Under the pieces are notes generated by a model. It was not told the origin of the DNA and did no database searches. It was given only the letters and a program-made list of their open reading frames with translations. This document shows, in pieces, positions 11,190 through 22,323 of a stretch of DNA of 64,000 bases (the stretch's first letter is position 1; the number at the start of each line of letters is the position of its first letter). A program made the translations under genes and the position numbers. The stretch spans positions 2,046,001-2,110,000 of the forward strand of contig BJKQ01000010.1 of NCBI GenBank assembly GCA_006538405.1. Direction: 5' to 3'. The stretch is from Hansfordia pulvinata. Its lineage: Eukaryota; Ascomycota; Sordariomycetes; Xylariales.

Positions 11190-12658
11190 GATGAGGGCCG
11201 AGTGGTCGTTTTTTTTTCCCACGCGGAGGAGTCTCACGAGGCTGTGTTGTTAGTCTGATGGTGGGATGGCTTCCAACCCGGGTCTCGCGCAGCATTTAAG
11301 TCCAGACGCCGACCCGTGGTCTAGCATGTTTGCTACACAGCTCAGAGAGCCATTGACGCTCTGTGGAAGCCGTGGCTAAGGTCGACGATGACTGAGGCGG
11401 CACCGTGCTACAACGAGATGGTATCACAACGAGGTCTCGACGTGTGGCTTTGGCACGACACGCAGAACGGAAAGGATGCCACGACGAGTGGGTCGTCATC
11501 TTGACGCCAGAGGCAACATTGAGCAACGCTGGTGAATCTGCCGTGTTACTCGGGACTCGATGCGTGTCTGTCGTTGCCTGCCATGGCCTAATTGGTCAAG
11601 GAGGTCGGCGATCTGTCCAACTGTCGGCTGTGAATGACGGCGGCTGTGTCTACTCGAATTGAGCGCGGTAAGCCGGTGCAATGGACTGGGCAACAGAGAC
11701 TCCCACAGCTGGACTAAGGTGAGATGTCTGACGCCCAACCGAGACCAGGTCGGACGAAGGCGTTTGTCAAGAGTGACAGCAGGAATCCAAGCGGCTGCCT
11801 GATTGGGACTCGGGGATCGAGGAGCGGGCATTGGCCAGCCTGCCTCGGCTGGCAGCGGCTTTGCCTGCGACTGAGGGCTGCGGTCGAGGCTGGGTTGGCG
11901 GACGAATCACGGATGGAGGCTGGAGAGGGAGAGGACGAGGGTGGCTGACTCGGGGGTGCAGGTGATGGGAGAGATAAGCCGCCGACGGTCGGACGGGGCG
12001 CTAGGGCAGCCTCAGAGGGCCAGCGATGGATGCCCTGGGCTACAGCGGACTTGGGGGTTGAGCCAGGCCGCCAGCTCGCTCCACGCAGGTACATGTAGCC
12101 CAGGTTGTGCCTGGCCTGGCTGCCAGTGGGCAGCTGGAGGGCTTTGGGGTCCAGCTCTAGCGGCGGGGGCTCTCGGGCCGGGCCCCACCGGCTGTTCCAC
12201 TGGCTGTCACATGCTCTCGGCGACTGGCTGTACCTCCCTTTAGAGGGCAAAGAGGCCACGAGACCTTGCTCGTGGCGGACGTTGCGGTGGTGGTCTCCAG
12301 ATATCAGGATCAGGACCTGGCCGTACCAATTGGGTGGCTCCTGGGCGCGCGTTGCGTGTTGGCCAGTCCGTCGGCATCAATGGATCGGTAGACCGCATGA
12401 AGCGGGCTGCGCGATTGAGCGCCTCTATCGAGTGTGGTGAGTGCTGGATGCAGGAACCGCGTGCGCGATCTCTCGCTGCCGGATGGGGTTCAAAACGGCT
12501 GCGGACGGATACAGCGATCGCAGGTACCCCACCAGCAAAAAAACGAGGCGAGAGACCGCTGCCGCAAGTCCACGGCCGGCATGGCGGGGCAGCATCGGCG
12601 CTGGTCTCGGCTGCGAGGGGCAGCTGCACCGACGTCATGGGCGCACCCTGCACCAGAC

Positions 12659-12740
12659 CTCTGCACCTCTGCACCTCTGCACCCTCTGCGCCTCTGCACC
12701 TCTGCACCCTCTGCACCTCTGCACCTCTGCACCTCTGCAC
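12659..12740. repeat. CTCTGCACC minisatellite
   Basis: About ten tandem copies of a CTCTGCAC(C) unit, eight or nine bases long, with a few CTCTGCGC variants. Intergenic, about 450 bp upstream of arginase. Confidence 0.9.
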
Positions 12741-13065
12741 CCCGGCTCTTTGCTGCAGGGCCGACCATCGCCGCCATCCCGGCCCTTCACCCCCACTGCT
12801 ATCGACAGCCTCCCACCAGCACAATCCGATAGCACCCGGACCTGTCCCTGTCCTGCAGGAGGAGGATGCCCTGATCCACGAGCTCCGACACCCTCAGGCA
12901 CGCACCAGAGTCAGTGCCCACGCGCCCGCGGCCTGCTTCCGGCTAGCCACGCGCCGCCGCCCCTCGTGTTAGTCATGTCCCGCCGACAGCTTGCCCGCTC
13001 CTCCCGACCCATAACTTTGCCAGCACGCCGGTCTCTGAGCTCCCGTCTTCTTCTTTGTCCCCCCC

Positions 13066-13130
13066 TTCGTGCCCTCATAGTCTCTCTGCCCTCGTAGCCT
13101 CTCCGCCCTCATAGCCTCTCCGTCCTCATA
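13066..13130. repeat. Imperfect 16-17 bp tandem repeat in arginase leader
   Basis: Four imperfect copies of a CCCTCATAGCCTCTCCG-like unit end about 65 bp before the arginase ATG, probably in the promoter or 5' UTR. Whether they act as a regulatory element is unknown. Confidence 0.75.
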
Positions 13131-13194
13131 ACCCCTCTGACCCCCTCCCCCGTCCCCAAGTCAGCGGTCATTCTCGCCCCCGCCGCCCGCCGCC

Positions 13195-14257
13195 ATGAAC
13201 ACCTCCATGGTGCCCTCCAAGTTCCTCTCCCACCCCGAGGACCTCGGCATCGTTGCCGTGGGCTTCTCCGGGGGCCAGGTAAGCACACTGCCCCGCCTAG
13301 GTGGTGCCGACGCCCCCCTCCGCCCTCCCTTCCCTTGCGCCCTGCTCGCTGACGCGCCCTCAGAGCAAACCCGGCGTCGATGCCGCGCCCGCGGCTCTGA
13401 TCCAGTCGGGGCTGCTGTCCAGCCTGCGGAATGAGCTCAACTACAAGCTGCACGGCGACGACGAGGTCCACCTCTACAACGACCAGGTCCCCGCCGACGA
13501 CCCGCCGTACCGCAACATGAAGAACCCCAAGACGGTCAGCGGCGTCAACCGCCGCCTCGCCGAGCAGGTCTACTCGCACGCCCGCGAAGGCCGCATGGTG
13601 CTGACGCTGGGCGGCGACCACTCCATCGCCATCGGCACCATCGCCGGCAGCGCCAAGGCCGTCCGCGAGCGCATCGGCCGCGAGATGGCCGTCATCTGGG
13701 TCGACGCCCACGCCGACATCAACACGCCCGAGACCAGCGACTCGGGCAACATCCACGGCATGCCCGTCAGCTTCCTGACGGGCCTCGCCCAGGAGAAGGA
13801 CGAGCAGTACTTTGGCTGGATCAAGCCCGAGAACCGCATCAGCCTCAAGAAGCTCGTCTACATCGGCCTGCGCGACGTCGACCCGGGCGAGAAGAAGATC
13901 CTGCGCGACAACGGCATCAAGGCCTTCAGCATGTTCGACATTGACCGCCACGGCATCGGCCGGGTCGTCGAGATGGCGCTGGCGCACATTGGCAACGACA
14001 CCCCGATCCACCTGTCCTTCGACGTCGACGCCCTCGACCCCATGTGGGCCCCCAGCACTGGCACCCCGGTGCGCGGCGGCTTGACCCTGCGCGAGGGCGA
14101 CTACATCTGCGAGAGTGTACACGAGACGGGCAGCCTGGTCGCCGTGGACCTGGTCGAGGTCAACCCGAGCTTGGCCTCGGACGACGCGGGCGCGCGCGAG
14201 ACGGTCCGTGCTGGAAGCTCGTTGGTCCGCTGTGCACTGGGCGAGTCGCTACTGTGA
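13195..14257 (+). CDS. CAR1: Arginase
   Basis: Hydrolyses L-arginine to ornithine and urea; a cytosolic enzyme of arginine catabolism and nitrogen release. 325 aa, the usual fungal arginase length. Exons are 13195-13278 and 13364-14257; the 85-bp intron has a GTAAGC donor and CTCAG acceptor. All manganese ligands of the ureohydrolase fold are visible: GGDHS (His114), DAHADINTP (Asp142, His144, Asp146) and SFDVDALDP (Asp248, Asp250). The arginase-specific GTPVRGGLT and the late DLVEVNP block are present. The ATG at 13195 is followed by another Met at codon 5; the first gives the family-typical N-terminus. No targeting signal. The frame is fully intact, unlike several neighbours. Confidence 0.97.
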
Positions 14258-14737
14258 AGGCTAGAACGGCTCACTGGATGATCGATTGTGTCTCGGGCGA
14301 GGGTCGCCTCCGACTGGCAAAGCTTGTCGCACTGACAGAGCCATGCAAGGCGAACTGGACCGCAATGGGACGAAGTACCTGATTTGCAGCGTGTGAGGAA
14401 GCCAGGAGTGGCCAGGAGAATCGTATATATACAGGGAGGCCAAAGATGCGGACAAGTCGAACAGCGAGACGGCTGGGGTTGCTTCACGATAGACTTGGCG
14501 CGTATAAATCTGTACCGTTCTGACCCGAGGCCTGGCATGAGACTGCGACGGCCTTTTGGGCTAGGTAGGCGATGAGGTCGGCGGCATTTTGCTATTCTAA
14601 CCTGCTGTAATGCGCTGATTCTATCTTCTGTATCTTCTCCCGATTGTGCCAACGGGCTTGCCGGCGCAGTCCACGTATCCAATCTTCCCCGTCTAGCCGT
14701 CCAGGCCTAGGAGTGTCCTGACACCGTGCTGATAGCA
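14258..14737. other. Convergent intergenic spacer
   Basis: 3' flanks of arginase and of the minus-strand secreted-protein gene. No gene seen. Confidence 0.6.
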
Positions 14738-15351
14738 TTATCTGGGATTCTCCCCACCCGACATGAACAGGACATACAAGACCAGCCAGGAAGTGATGGC
14801 GGGGCCCTTGTCCCTCCAATCCCGGCTCGAGTCGTCGCCGCCGACCCGCCGCCAGCGCGCCTCGACCGCCTTGGCGAAGCGGTCCGGCTCCCCGGCCGCC
14901 TTGGTCATGAAGCCCGCGAGCTCTCTGTTGTTGTTGTGGCTCTTGACCTTGTTGCCGACCGTCTGCATGCGCTGCTCGAAATTCCTGTTCGCGCCGAGCC
15001 CCCGGAGCGCCCCCTTGACCTCCTTGACGGTGAAGCGGCGGCCGGCGAGGGACACGTCGATCATCCGCCCGAAGGTGCCCAGCAGCCTGTCCACGTCCTC
15101 GTGCTCGTCGTCGTCGTCCCCCAACTCCTTCTCCAGGTCCGCCAGGAGATGAGCGGCCCCCGGCCGACCATCGTCCGGCAGTAGGCGTCCCGATAGGGGC
15201 TCCCGGGGCGGGCCGCGGCGACGCGGGAGCCGGGGCTCAGGTGTTCGCCGAGGGCGGAGAACAAGGCGTCGACGACCGGGCCGGCGGGGGCAGCAGAGGC
15301 GAGAGGACCGGTGCTGGCCAGCAGCGGGACGAGGGTGCGGAGTAGCTACAT
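14738..15351 (-). CDS. Unassigned secreted protein, one frameshift and a stop at codon 2
   Basis: About 202 aa, not recognised. It starts with a signal peptide-like stretch (LLRTLVPLLASTGPLASAAP) directly preceded by ATG-TAG at 15351-15346. So either codon 2 is a stop, or translation enters from an unseen exon through the TAG acceptor; the sequence before it is purine-rich and a poor 3' splice site. At 15157-15161 one extra C joins the upstream frame (YRDAYCRTMVGRG) to the downstream one (LADLEKELGDDDD). The rest is an alpha-helical, acidic then basic stretch (FTVKEVKGALRGLG, NKVKSHNNNRELAGF) and ends with a hydrophobic SWLVLYVLFMSG. No domain known to me. Codon bias is clearly coding. Confidence 0.55.
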
Positions 15352-18300
15352 TGTCTTTTCGTTTCTTGATTTTCTCCCCCTTTCTTTGGTGGATGTATAG
15401 GGCTATGCGGGGTGTAGTATTTGGGATGAGCAGGTTACACAGGTGTGAATCGCGCCTCTGCTGGCCCTTTCTCAGGTCTTGTCAGCAGGGAGTGCCGGCT
15501 CTCATGCATCGTGCTGGGGAACCTCGACACATTGCTCAGGCGCAGTGCGGCCCCACGTGGCGTTCCTTTCCGCCGCATGCGAGAGCAAGGCGAATTCTTT
15601 TTGGCAGAATCTGGCGATGCTTCACTGAGGGTCTCGGAGATGAAACAGCCCCGGCAGCGATTCTTGAAGAGCCCGCTACGTTTAGGGCGGCTGGTATTCA
15701 CCCGGCGGGCTGCCGAGCCAGGCTGCGATATCAACTGACGAGCAGCGACGGGCTGGCGGGGAAGCCAATGGCAGGTTTCCGGGGGCCCTCTTCTTCTCGA
15801 AGCTGGAATGGATATACGAGTACTGGCCCCTTGTGCTCAGGTTCTTGGATTTAGTCACGAATATGGTGGGCGTGATCTGGCGGCTACAGGTAGAGAATCG
15901 GCCCTGTAGTGTGGGATCCGGCTGCAATCGGCGGGGAGCGGCCGGCCCGGGCGGGGCCTTGGCTCGGGGCCGCTACCGGGGCATAGGGATCGGAACGGCC
16001 AGGGCCGACGCGCCGTGACAGCGACCGTGGCTCATGACCGCCGGGGAAGTCGAGAGAAGCCCTTGCATAGAGGGTCGGCGGACCCAAGCCCACCAGCTGT
16101 CGCCGTGGTCGCCTCATCAGTAGCAGATGGCCAAGAGAGAGACCTCTCACGCGTTGGCCGTTCCCGCGCAACAACGCCTCACTCGCACAGTCCCTTTTCC
16201 CCACCCGCTTCTCTCGCCTTCCACGCAGGTGGGCACGCCCCGAAGGCCGCGGCGCCCTGGCCGGCGCCCTGGCGGGGCGGCAGCGAGCGAGGACGTCCGG
16301 AGCGAGACCCACGTGTCACTCGGGATGCAGGCTCCATTGCGGATGCATGCATGTCGCCCTCCGGTGCATGGGACCCGCGCACTACAGCGTAGGCATGTAC
16401 GCGTACTCGAACGTGGAGGAGAGGTTCGCCGTTGCCCAGCGAGAGGGCGCCGAATTTGCCCGCCAGCGTGGACCCAAGCGATGCCGCTGTCTGCCTGCTT
16501 GACCGGCGGGCATGAACATGGCCTACGGCGTCCCCGTGTCGTGGCGGCGGGCAGGACGCGTTTTGCTTTGCCCTGGGAAATCGTCGCAGCTGTGCCGGTC
16601 AGTCTTACGGGCAAGTTGGGGGCTGGCGTCGAACCGCGTGGTGTGTGTGGCGTGGCGTGGCGGGGCGCTCCCGTCTCTGAGGCGCGAGGGAACGATTGGC
16701 CCAGGAGGCGTTGGCCAGGGCCTGGTTGGGCCGGGATATGGCATCCATTGCCAGCCGGGGTCAGGGAGCGGCCCAAGTGCCGCGTTGGCACGGTTGGGAG
16801 GAGGGGCCCGGTGATGGTGATGACATGGGATGGCGGAGGCGCAATGGGGTGGGTGACGACAGAGCGATGGCTCAAGCAACAAAGACAAGACCTATGGATG
16901 GGTTTGAAGGAACCCCGCGTAGCTTGCTCGTAGGGCGTGGTCCATCAGCTGACAAGCGCCGGCCAGGAGTGGTGGCCTCCCGCGTTGGTGAAGAACGAAA
17001 AGACGGCTGCCGTGTGAGGCGTTTGTTCACTTTTTCTCCTCACGCGGCCTCGCCCTTGTCTTGGAGAGCTGCCGGTCTACTCGGTACTCGTAGAGGCAGG
17101 GGCTCGTGGGCTGCGGCACCCAATGCGGCCTGAGGGGTGACGCGGATGCTGTCTCGCCTCGACATGCCCATGATGGGCGATGCGTTTGTGGCATCGTCGG
17201 GTTGGGCTGTCGTGGGCCACCATTCGGGTACGGATGATGGCGAGCAAATGAGGCACCGAACCCATTGCACGTCTCGTCACTACCTCCGGAGGTACCTACC
17301 TGAGGCATGCGTATCTGGGTACTTGCGTGTACCCGACCTACCTTAGATTAGGTAGGTACGGACTTGTCTACCACGGTGCCTCGTCGGTCTCTTCTGCTGT
17401 GCACAAGGCGAGGTCGTACTCGACTTGGCGGTCATCCAAGCCCGACGACCTCACCGGGCGGCCAATCACCCGTGCTGTTCGTGCCCCAGTCGCCCTGTTT
17501 GGAGGGAGCTTTGCGGAGTACTGAGGCTCGACGAGCCTGGCACGATGTCGGCAGTGGAGGTACCCGTACCGTACTGGAATTGGCGCTGGTCGGGCGTGGA
17601 CCCAGCTGACGATACGCCGGACCCGCTCGTCTCTTGGGCTCGGCTTGTCCGACGAGCACTCGTCTTCCTCTCTCCCTCCAGTTGCCTCGCCTCGCCTTGC
17701 TTGAGTCGCCAGCAACGCCGCCAACACCAACGCCCTCTCCTCTGCAGCCCACGCGGACGGCCCTGGACGATTACCAGCAGCCGTCTTCACGCGCAAGCAC
17801 TCTCGCTCTCGCCAGCGGTGCTGCCGTCCATCGGTCGGCCACAGGAGGACGGACGGGCCAGCTCCAACCCGGCCAAGAAAAGAGGGTCCGCCAGAATTCC
17901 ATCTCTACGACAACCTCCCCGTATTTCCCTTTCTGTCGCTTCCTGCTGGCGACCTCGATCCCCGACCACGGAATCTTGACACAACCCTCCGGCCCGGCTG
18001 CCTCCGCGACGACGACGAACAAGACGAAGCCGACCACACGGCCGATACCCGCCGACACGGTGCAGACGCACACGACCAGCAAGCACGACAGCAGGAGGGA
18101 GGGTACACCTTGAAGAGGCGGACTCGGCAGGAGCACACGCCGGCAATCAAGAGGCACGTTGCCCAACGCGGACGGAATTCACGACAGAGTTCGCTTCCGA
18201 GGGACAGACACGGCCAACTGAACAGGGCGAACCGGCCGAACCGGCGCGCCGACGCGACTGCGCGACACGCCGCCAGCCAGCTCGAGACCGACAGCGGCCG

Positions 18301-18437
18301 CGACAGCACCCCAGACACACCACCCTTTCGGACAGGCACACACGGGCACGCGAACTCGCCCCTGGCGCCGTATCGTCCACTTCAACGGCCTGAAAAGCCC
18401 CCGGACAACCAACCACCACACACACACACACCCAAAG
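15352..18437. other. Intergenic, 3.1 kb
   Basis: Long open frames overlap on both strands here (for example 16127-16933 plus and 16147-16875 minus), but they lack introns, domains and convincing codon use, as expected in GC-rich non-coding DNA. The right end is the C-rich promoter and leader of the plus-strand tetraspan gene, ending in a CA run (18417-18432). TACGAGTA/TACTCGTA copies lie at 15815 and 17085. Confidence 0.6.
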
Positions 18438-19178
18438 ATGGCCGCCTCGGCGACGACGGGCACCGGCTCGTACATAGTGGAGCGCACCGTTACCCGCGTC
18501 CACCGCTACCACTGGCCCGCCATCCAGCTCAACGTTTGGATGCTTGTCATGCTGGCCGCCTCGTGCTGCATCATCGGCGTCTTCGGCACCCTTATCACCG
18601 TCCAGGCCCGCCTGCAGCTCTACTCGCCATGGTGAGTCCCGCCCGTCACTCGCCCGAGCCCCCGTCGCGCAGAAGCAAGAGACTAATCCGTCCCCCCTCG
18701 CAGGTACTTCCCGTACTGGATCACGGTGTCCGTGCTGATGATAGTGTTTGTGGGTCTGCTGCTGTGGCTCATCTCGCGGCGGCGCCTGCTGCCGTCCATA
18801 GTCATCATCGGGTCCTTCATGTTCTTCGTCCTGTGGATGGTCGGGCTCGTCGTCGTCAGCCTCGAGCTGTGGGGCTCGGGCGGCTCCGTCAGCAACGCCT
18901 GTGACCGCCTTGTCTGGAACGCGGGGCCCGTCGGCAACAGCATGGAGACGTTGGCCTGGCTGCAGCAGAAATCCATTTGTGAGTTTTTTTTTTTTTTTTT
19001 TAATGACTTTCTCTTTTATCCCGTCCCCGTCAGAGGCCCGGAAGCGCACCCAGCTGACTTGCCTCCCGCCCCATCAGGCCAGTCCTGGCAAGCCGTCTTC
19101 GCATTTGCGCTGATCGGCTGCATCTTCCTGCTGTGGATCATCGTCATGGCCATACAGGTGTTCTACGACGACTCGTAG
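18438..19178 (+). CDS. Four-TM membrane protein, unassigned
   Basis: A 189-aa integral membrane protein. Exons are 18438-18631, 18704-18978 and 19078-19178. Four hydrophobic helices: NVWMLVMLAASCCIIGVFG, WITVSVLMIVFVGLLLWLI, IVIIGSFMFFVLWMVGLVVV and VFAFALIGCIFLLWIIVMAI. Conserved-looking charged ends (SYIVERTVTRVHRYHW before TM1, ISRRRLLPS between TM2 and TM3) and a Cys-containing loop (NACDRLVW) before TM4. The second intron (99 bp) begins GTGAGT followed by a long T run, and is a multiple of three without a stop, so retention would insert 33 residues. Layout is MARVEL/tetraspan-like but I cannot assign a family. Frame intact. Confidence 0.85.
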
Positions 19179-20312
19179 GGCGGCGCTGTTGGCGGGCAGA
19201 GGAGCGAGCGAGCGAGCGAGCGCGTAATGACTCCCTGAATGAATGCCCCTTCCGCCGAGAGCGAATGCGGCAAGAAAGACGAGGCGTGAGAGGTCAAAGA
19301 GTTCACGACCACGCGCGAAGACGTGGGGGAGACTGGAAGTAATAATATCGAGAACGCGAGGGGTGCGAGACGCGGCGACGACGACGGAGCGATGATACCA
19401 GAAACGCCTACAGATCTTATCCATGCGCGCCTCAGCCAGATATATGGAGAGGACCTGCGCACTCATTACACGATTCCGGCGGCCTGTCTGACTCGATGGA
19501 GTTGCCAGCTCCTCGACGTCGGCGTGGACGTGGCGCGCCGCTGCTGAATACCGCCTGTTTGATCGACGGTCCATATCGAAAGGGCCGCGTACGCAGTTAC
19601 GAATGAACATATAGCGAGTGCTTTGCATTTAGATACTTTTGAATTGCTGGGGCTGTGAGGGCCTCCGGATCGTCTATTCCTCGTTTGCAACTTGCCCCTC
19701 ACGCCTGTTCTTTGACCCGAATCCCGCCCCGCGCTGCTTCATCGTGAAGCTGGCACACGGCCTCCAGCATTGCACCTGGCTACAGCCCTTGCCTGCCGAG
19801 CCCGTGTCGGGGCCCGTGTCGTCTTCACCGACCCCTCTCACGTGGAACATTGAAGAAGCAACCAACGCGAGCCCGATAGGGCGGGGCACAATAGTCGCAG
19901 GCGGGCCGCCAATCGCGCGCGCCATATTCCGCTTATGGGCATATGTCAGCTTGTGCATGCATGTCCGGTGCAACGACCACTCGCGTGTTGGTGGCTGTAT
20001 GTCAAAGTGCACCGCTTCGTGCATGTCTGACGGCGGAGACAGGACAGAACGGTGACCGGAGGGGTCTCACGACCGCCGAGCACAGTCCCAGGGCCGTTCA
20101 CCAACCCGAGCTCTTCACGCGCCAGCACAACATGTCACATACACGGTATCACCACAGATCTTTAGGATGGGAAGGGTATATTCATCAAGGCATTAATCCC
20201 GTAAAAAAACCGATCTACTCATACAGTGGCGAGAGAGACGGGAGACTGCCACCATATTGGCGTGTCTCTCTCCTCGAAAACTCGTGCTTCTCGCGGTGCG
20301 TGGAGGTCGCTC
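19179..20312. other. Convergent intergenic spacer
   Basis: 3' flanks of the plus-strand tetraspan gene and the minus-strand 74-aa gene. A (GAGC)n microsatellite sits at 19202-19222. No gene seen. Confidence 0.6.
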
Positions 20313-20634
20313 TTAGTTGGAGATGGAGTCCGGGACGTGCTGGCCGGTCTGCTTCTCAAAGGCGCCGCGGATGGCGTCGGTGCCCTTCTCGAGGTTCTTG
20401 TCCGAGACCTTGTTGCCGTAGCCGGTCTTGTCGAGCTCGGAGCGGGCGACTGCGCAGAACGCGTGTCAGCGGGCGTTTCAGCGGCCACGTGTCGGGTTAA
20501 AAGGAGGAGGAGGGGGGGGGGGAAGCAGCGGGAGAAGGGGGCTTACATTTGTCGGTGGGATCCTGGCCGTCTGCGTGCTTGTCGCCGCCGCCGGAGGGCT
20601 TGACGACGTTCTTGAGGTCCTTGAGCTTGTCCAT
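20313..20634 (-). CDS. Small hydrophilic protein, 74 aa
   Basis: Exons 20634-20547 and 20449-20313 give a 74-residue charged protein starting MDKLKDLKNVVKPSGGGDK and ending DAIRGAFEKQTGQHVPDSISN minus a few residues. It has no signal peptide or TM. This MDKLK...K.LDKG..A....FEK.TG..VPD pattern is common in short, stress-associated fungal proteins with no known function; that comparison is from memory. The phase-1 junction (AAA T / TC GCC) is the only one that keeps the frame. The intron contains an 11-base sense-strand C tract. A TATA element lies about 130 bp upstream of the start. Confidence 0.8.
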
Positions 20635-20760
20635 TGTAGTGGGTTGGATGTGGACTGTTGAGTCTTGAAGAAGGGGTTTGTCTTGGGTGATGGAGATGGG
20701 ATTGATGTGATGCTGATTGGAAAGGACGGGGAATGGAGAGCGGGGGAGCCAAGACACGGG

Positions 20761-20768
20761 TTTATATA
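20761..20768 (-). promoter_or_regulatory. TATA box of the 74-aa gene
   Basis: TATATAAA on the minus strand, 127-134 bp before the ATG at 20634. A strong TATA is unusual in this window and suggests an inducible promoter. Confidence 0.6.
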
Positions 20769-21119
20769 GGCACATGTACGCGTAGCCAGCCAGCCGACGA
20801 TGGAGGGAGCCTAATGAGTGAGGCCTGCGAGTAGAGTTGGGGGCTGCCTTGGCCTGGACGGGAACGCTTGGCCGAGACGCCGGGGAATCAGGGCAGATCA
20901 CGACATGGATCGTGGGCTGGTTCGCCTCTGACGTCGCGCATGACGTCGCCGGCCGCCTCCCCACCGCACCACATCACACCACTACCACCACCACCACACC
21001 GAGTTCCCTGCCCTGCCCTGCCGTCCAGCTTGTGTGCCGCCGTGCCGGATTTCGGTGCACCCGTACCTGGCAGACAACCATGCCCACATGGGGACGATTG
21101 CCAATGGTTTGCACAGGCC

Positions 21120-21155
<36 letters not shown>

Positions 21156-22323
21156 TACGAGGACTCGTAGGCCTGCTCCCCCACCCTGGCCGCGATCCGC
21201 AGCCAGATTTACGAGGCGTCGAAGCCCCGTCTGTGATGCTTGGCTTGCCAGGCCCATGTCCTTGCGGGGATCACGCCAGGAACCATTGAGACCGCATCTG
21301 GTCTGGTCTGGTCTCGCCTGGACTCGCGCCGCCCGCCTTTCTGCGTTGCACGTGCTCCGTATGCTGCCGCTGCTGCTGCGTGTCTCGCAATAGTAGCCCC
21401 CAATCAGCATCCATACCCAGAGTAGCGCCGGCGACACTCGTACGCGTAGCATCAATGGCATCGGATGGCGTGCTAAGTCGGGGTGGGAATCACGGGCTTG
21501 TCTCCGTGGCCCTGGAGGCCCGGAAGCCCTGATTGTTGGCCGGGGGCTGGACTGCGATTGGATGCGCTACAAGCCACTGGAAGTGGAAGTGGTCCACTGC
21601 TGGAAACCACCCAGCTTCAGCGGTGCAGTGGCCTGTAGAGACGCCCCCGAAACGCCGCTTAGCGTCTTGGATGGCCGCTACGTCATCATCCCTTGCTCCC
21701 ACCAGCCCCGCCCCCGCTTTCCCCTCCACTCTCCTTCGTCTTCCCTCCCACCATCTATCTACGAGTACGCGTAGCCAGCCCGCATTCCTCGCCCGCCCAT
21801 CGACCCCGCCGCACTCGACCAGCAATAGTGTTCCCCGTCAAACTCGTCTCGGGTTAGGGCGCCGCGTGGCAGGCGTGCGGCGCCATGTCCGCCATCTCGA
21901 TCAGCTCTGTCAGATCGGCAGCCTCCTGATGAGCACGAGTTGAAAGATGCCGCCTCACCCGGCTGCTATCGGTGGTATCCCAGGCCTCCAGGAGAGCGAC
22001 GGGCCTACTCGTACGCCAGACTTGGCGCACTGATGAGAGTCCGGTTCCAAGTCGTTTGAGTCTCGCGCGCTTCCGCGTCTTCCTGGCCTTGATCCCATCG
22101 CGAGGTCCAAGCCGGCATCTTCTCCCATGTGAAAGAGCGCGGGAACACCCCGAGGATGGACTGCCGCCAGTCCTGGGCTCACAGGCAGTATACAGAGTCG
22201 CTGTTCTCGCTCTTGACACCCCGACAAGTCCGATAATCGCCAGTTTGTATTGGAATCGCACAAGCCTACCTAATCTACACGCCCGCATCACCATCACCAT
22301 CACCATCCCCGTCACCGTCATCG
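20769..22323. other. Intergenic
   Basis: No gene supported. It holds the CTG repeat listed next, a (CAT/CACC) low-complexity stretch at 22286-22330, and octamers TACGAGTA/TACTCGTA at 21760 and 22006. Confidence 0.6.
21122..21153. repeat. (CTG)n microsatellite
   Basis: About ten to eleven uninterrupted CTG units in intergenic DNA. Confidence 0.9.

Larger units (their letters stand above)
11190..13194. other. Intergenic, arginase upstream region
   Basis: No gene supported over 2 kb. The right end is the promoter and 5' leader of arginase, which is C/T-rich. It contains the two repeat arrays listed separately. Confidence 0.6.

Noticed and set aside
12659..12740. Tandem repeats as a possible CRISPR array
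   Set aside because: Units are contiguous without spacers, and the genome is eukaryotic; it is a minisatellite.
13109..14122. A 337-codon minus-strand open frame
   Set aside because: Antisense to arginase; its Val/Ala/Asp-rich sequence is the shadow of G/C-ending codons.
16127..16933. Overlapping 268- and 242-codon frames on opposite strands
   Set aside because: Neither has recognisable sequence, introns or TATA support; both cannot be real and neither looks coding.
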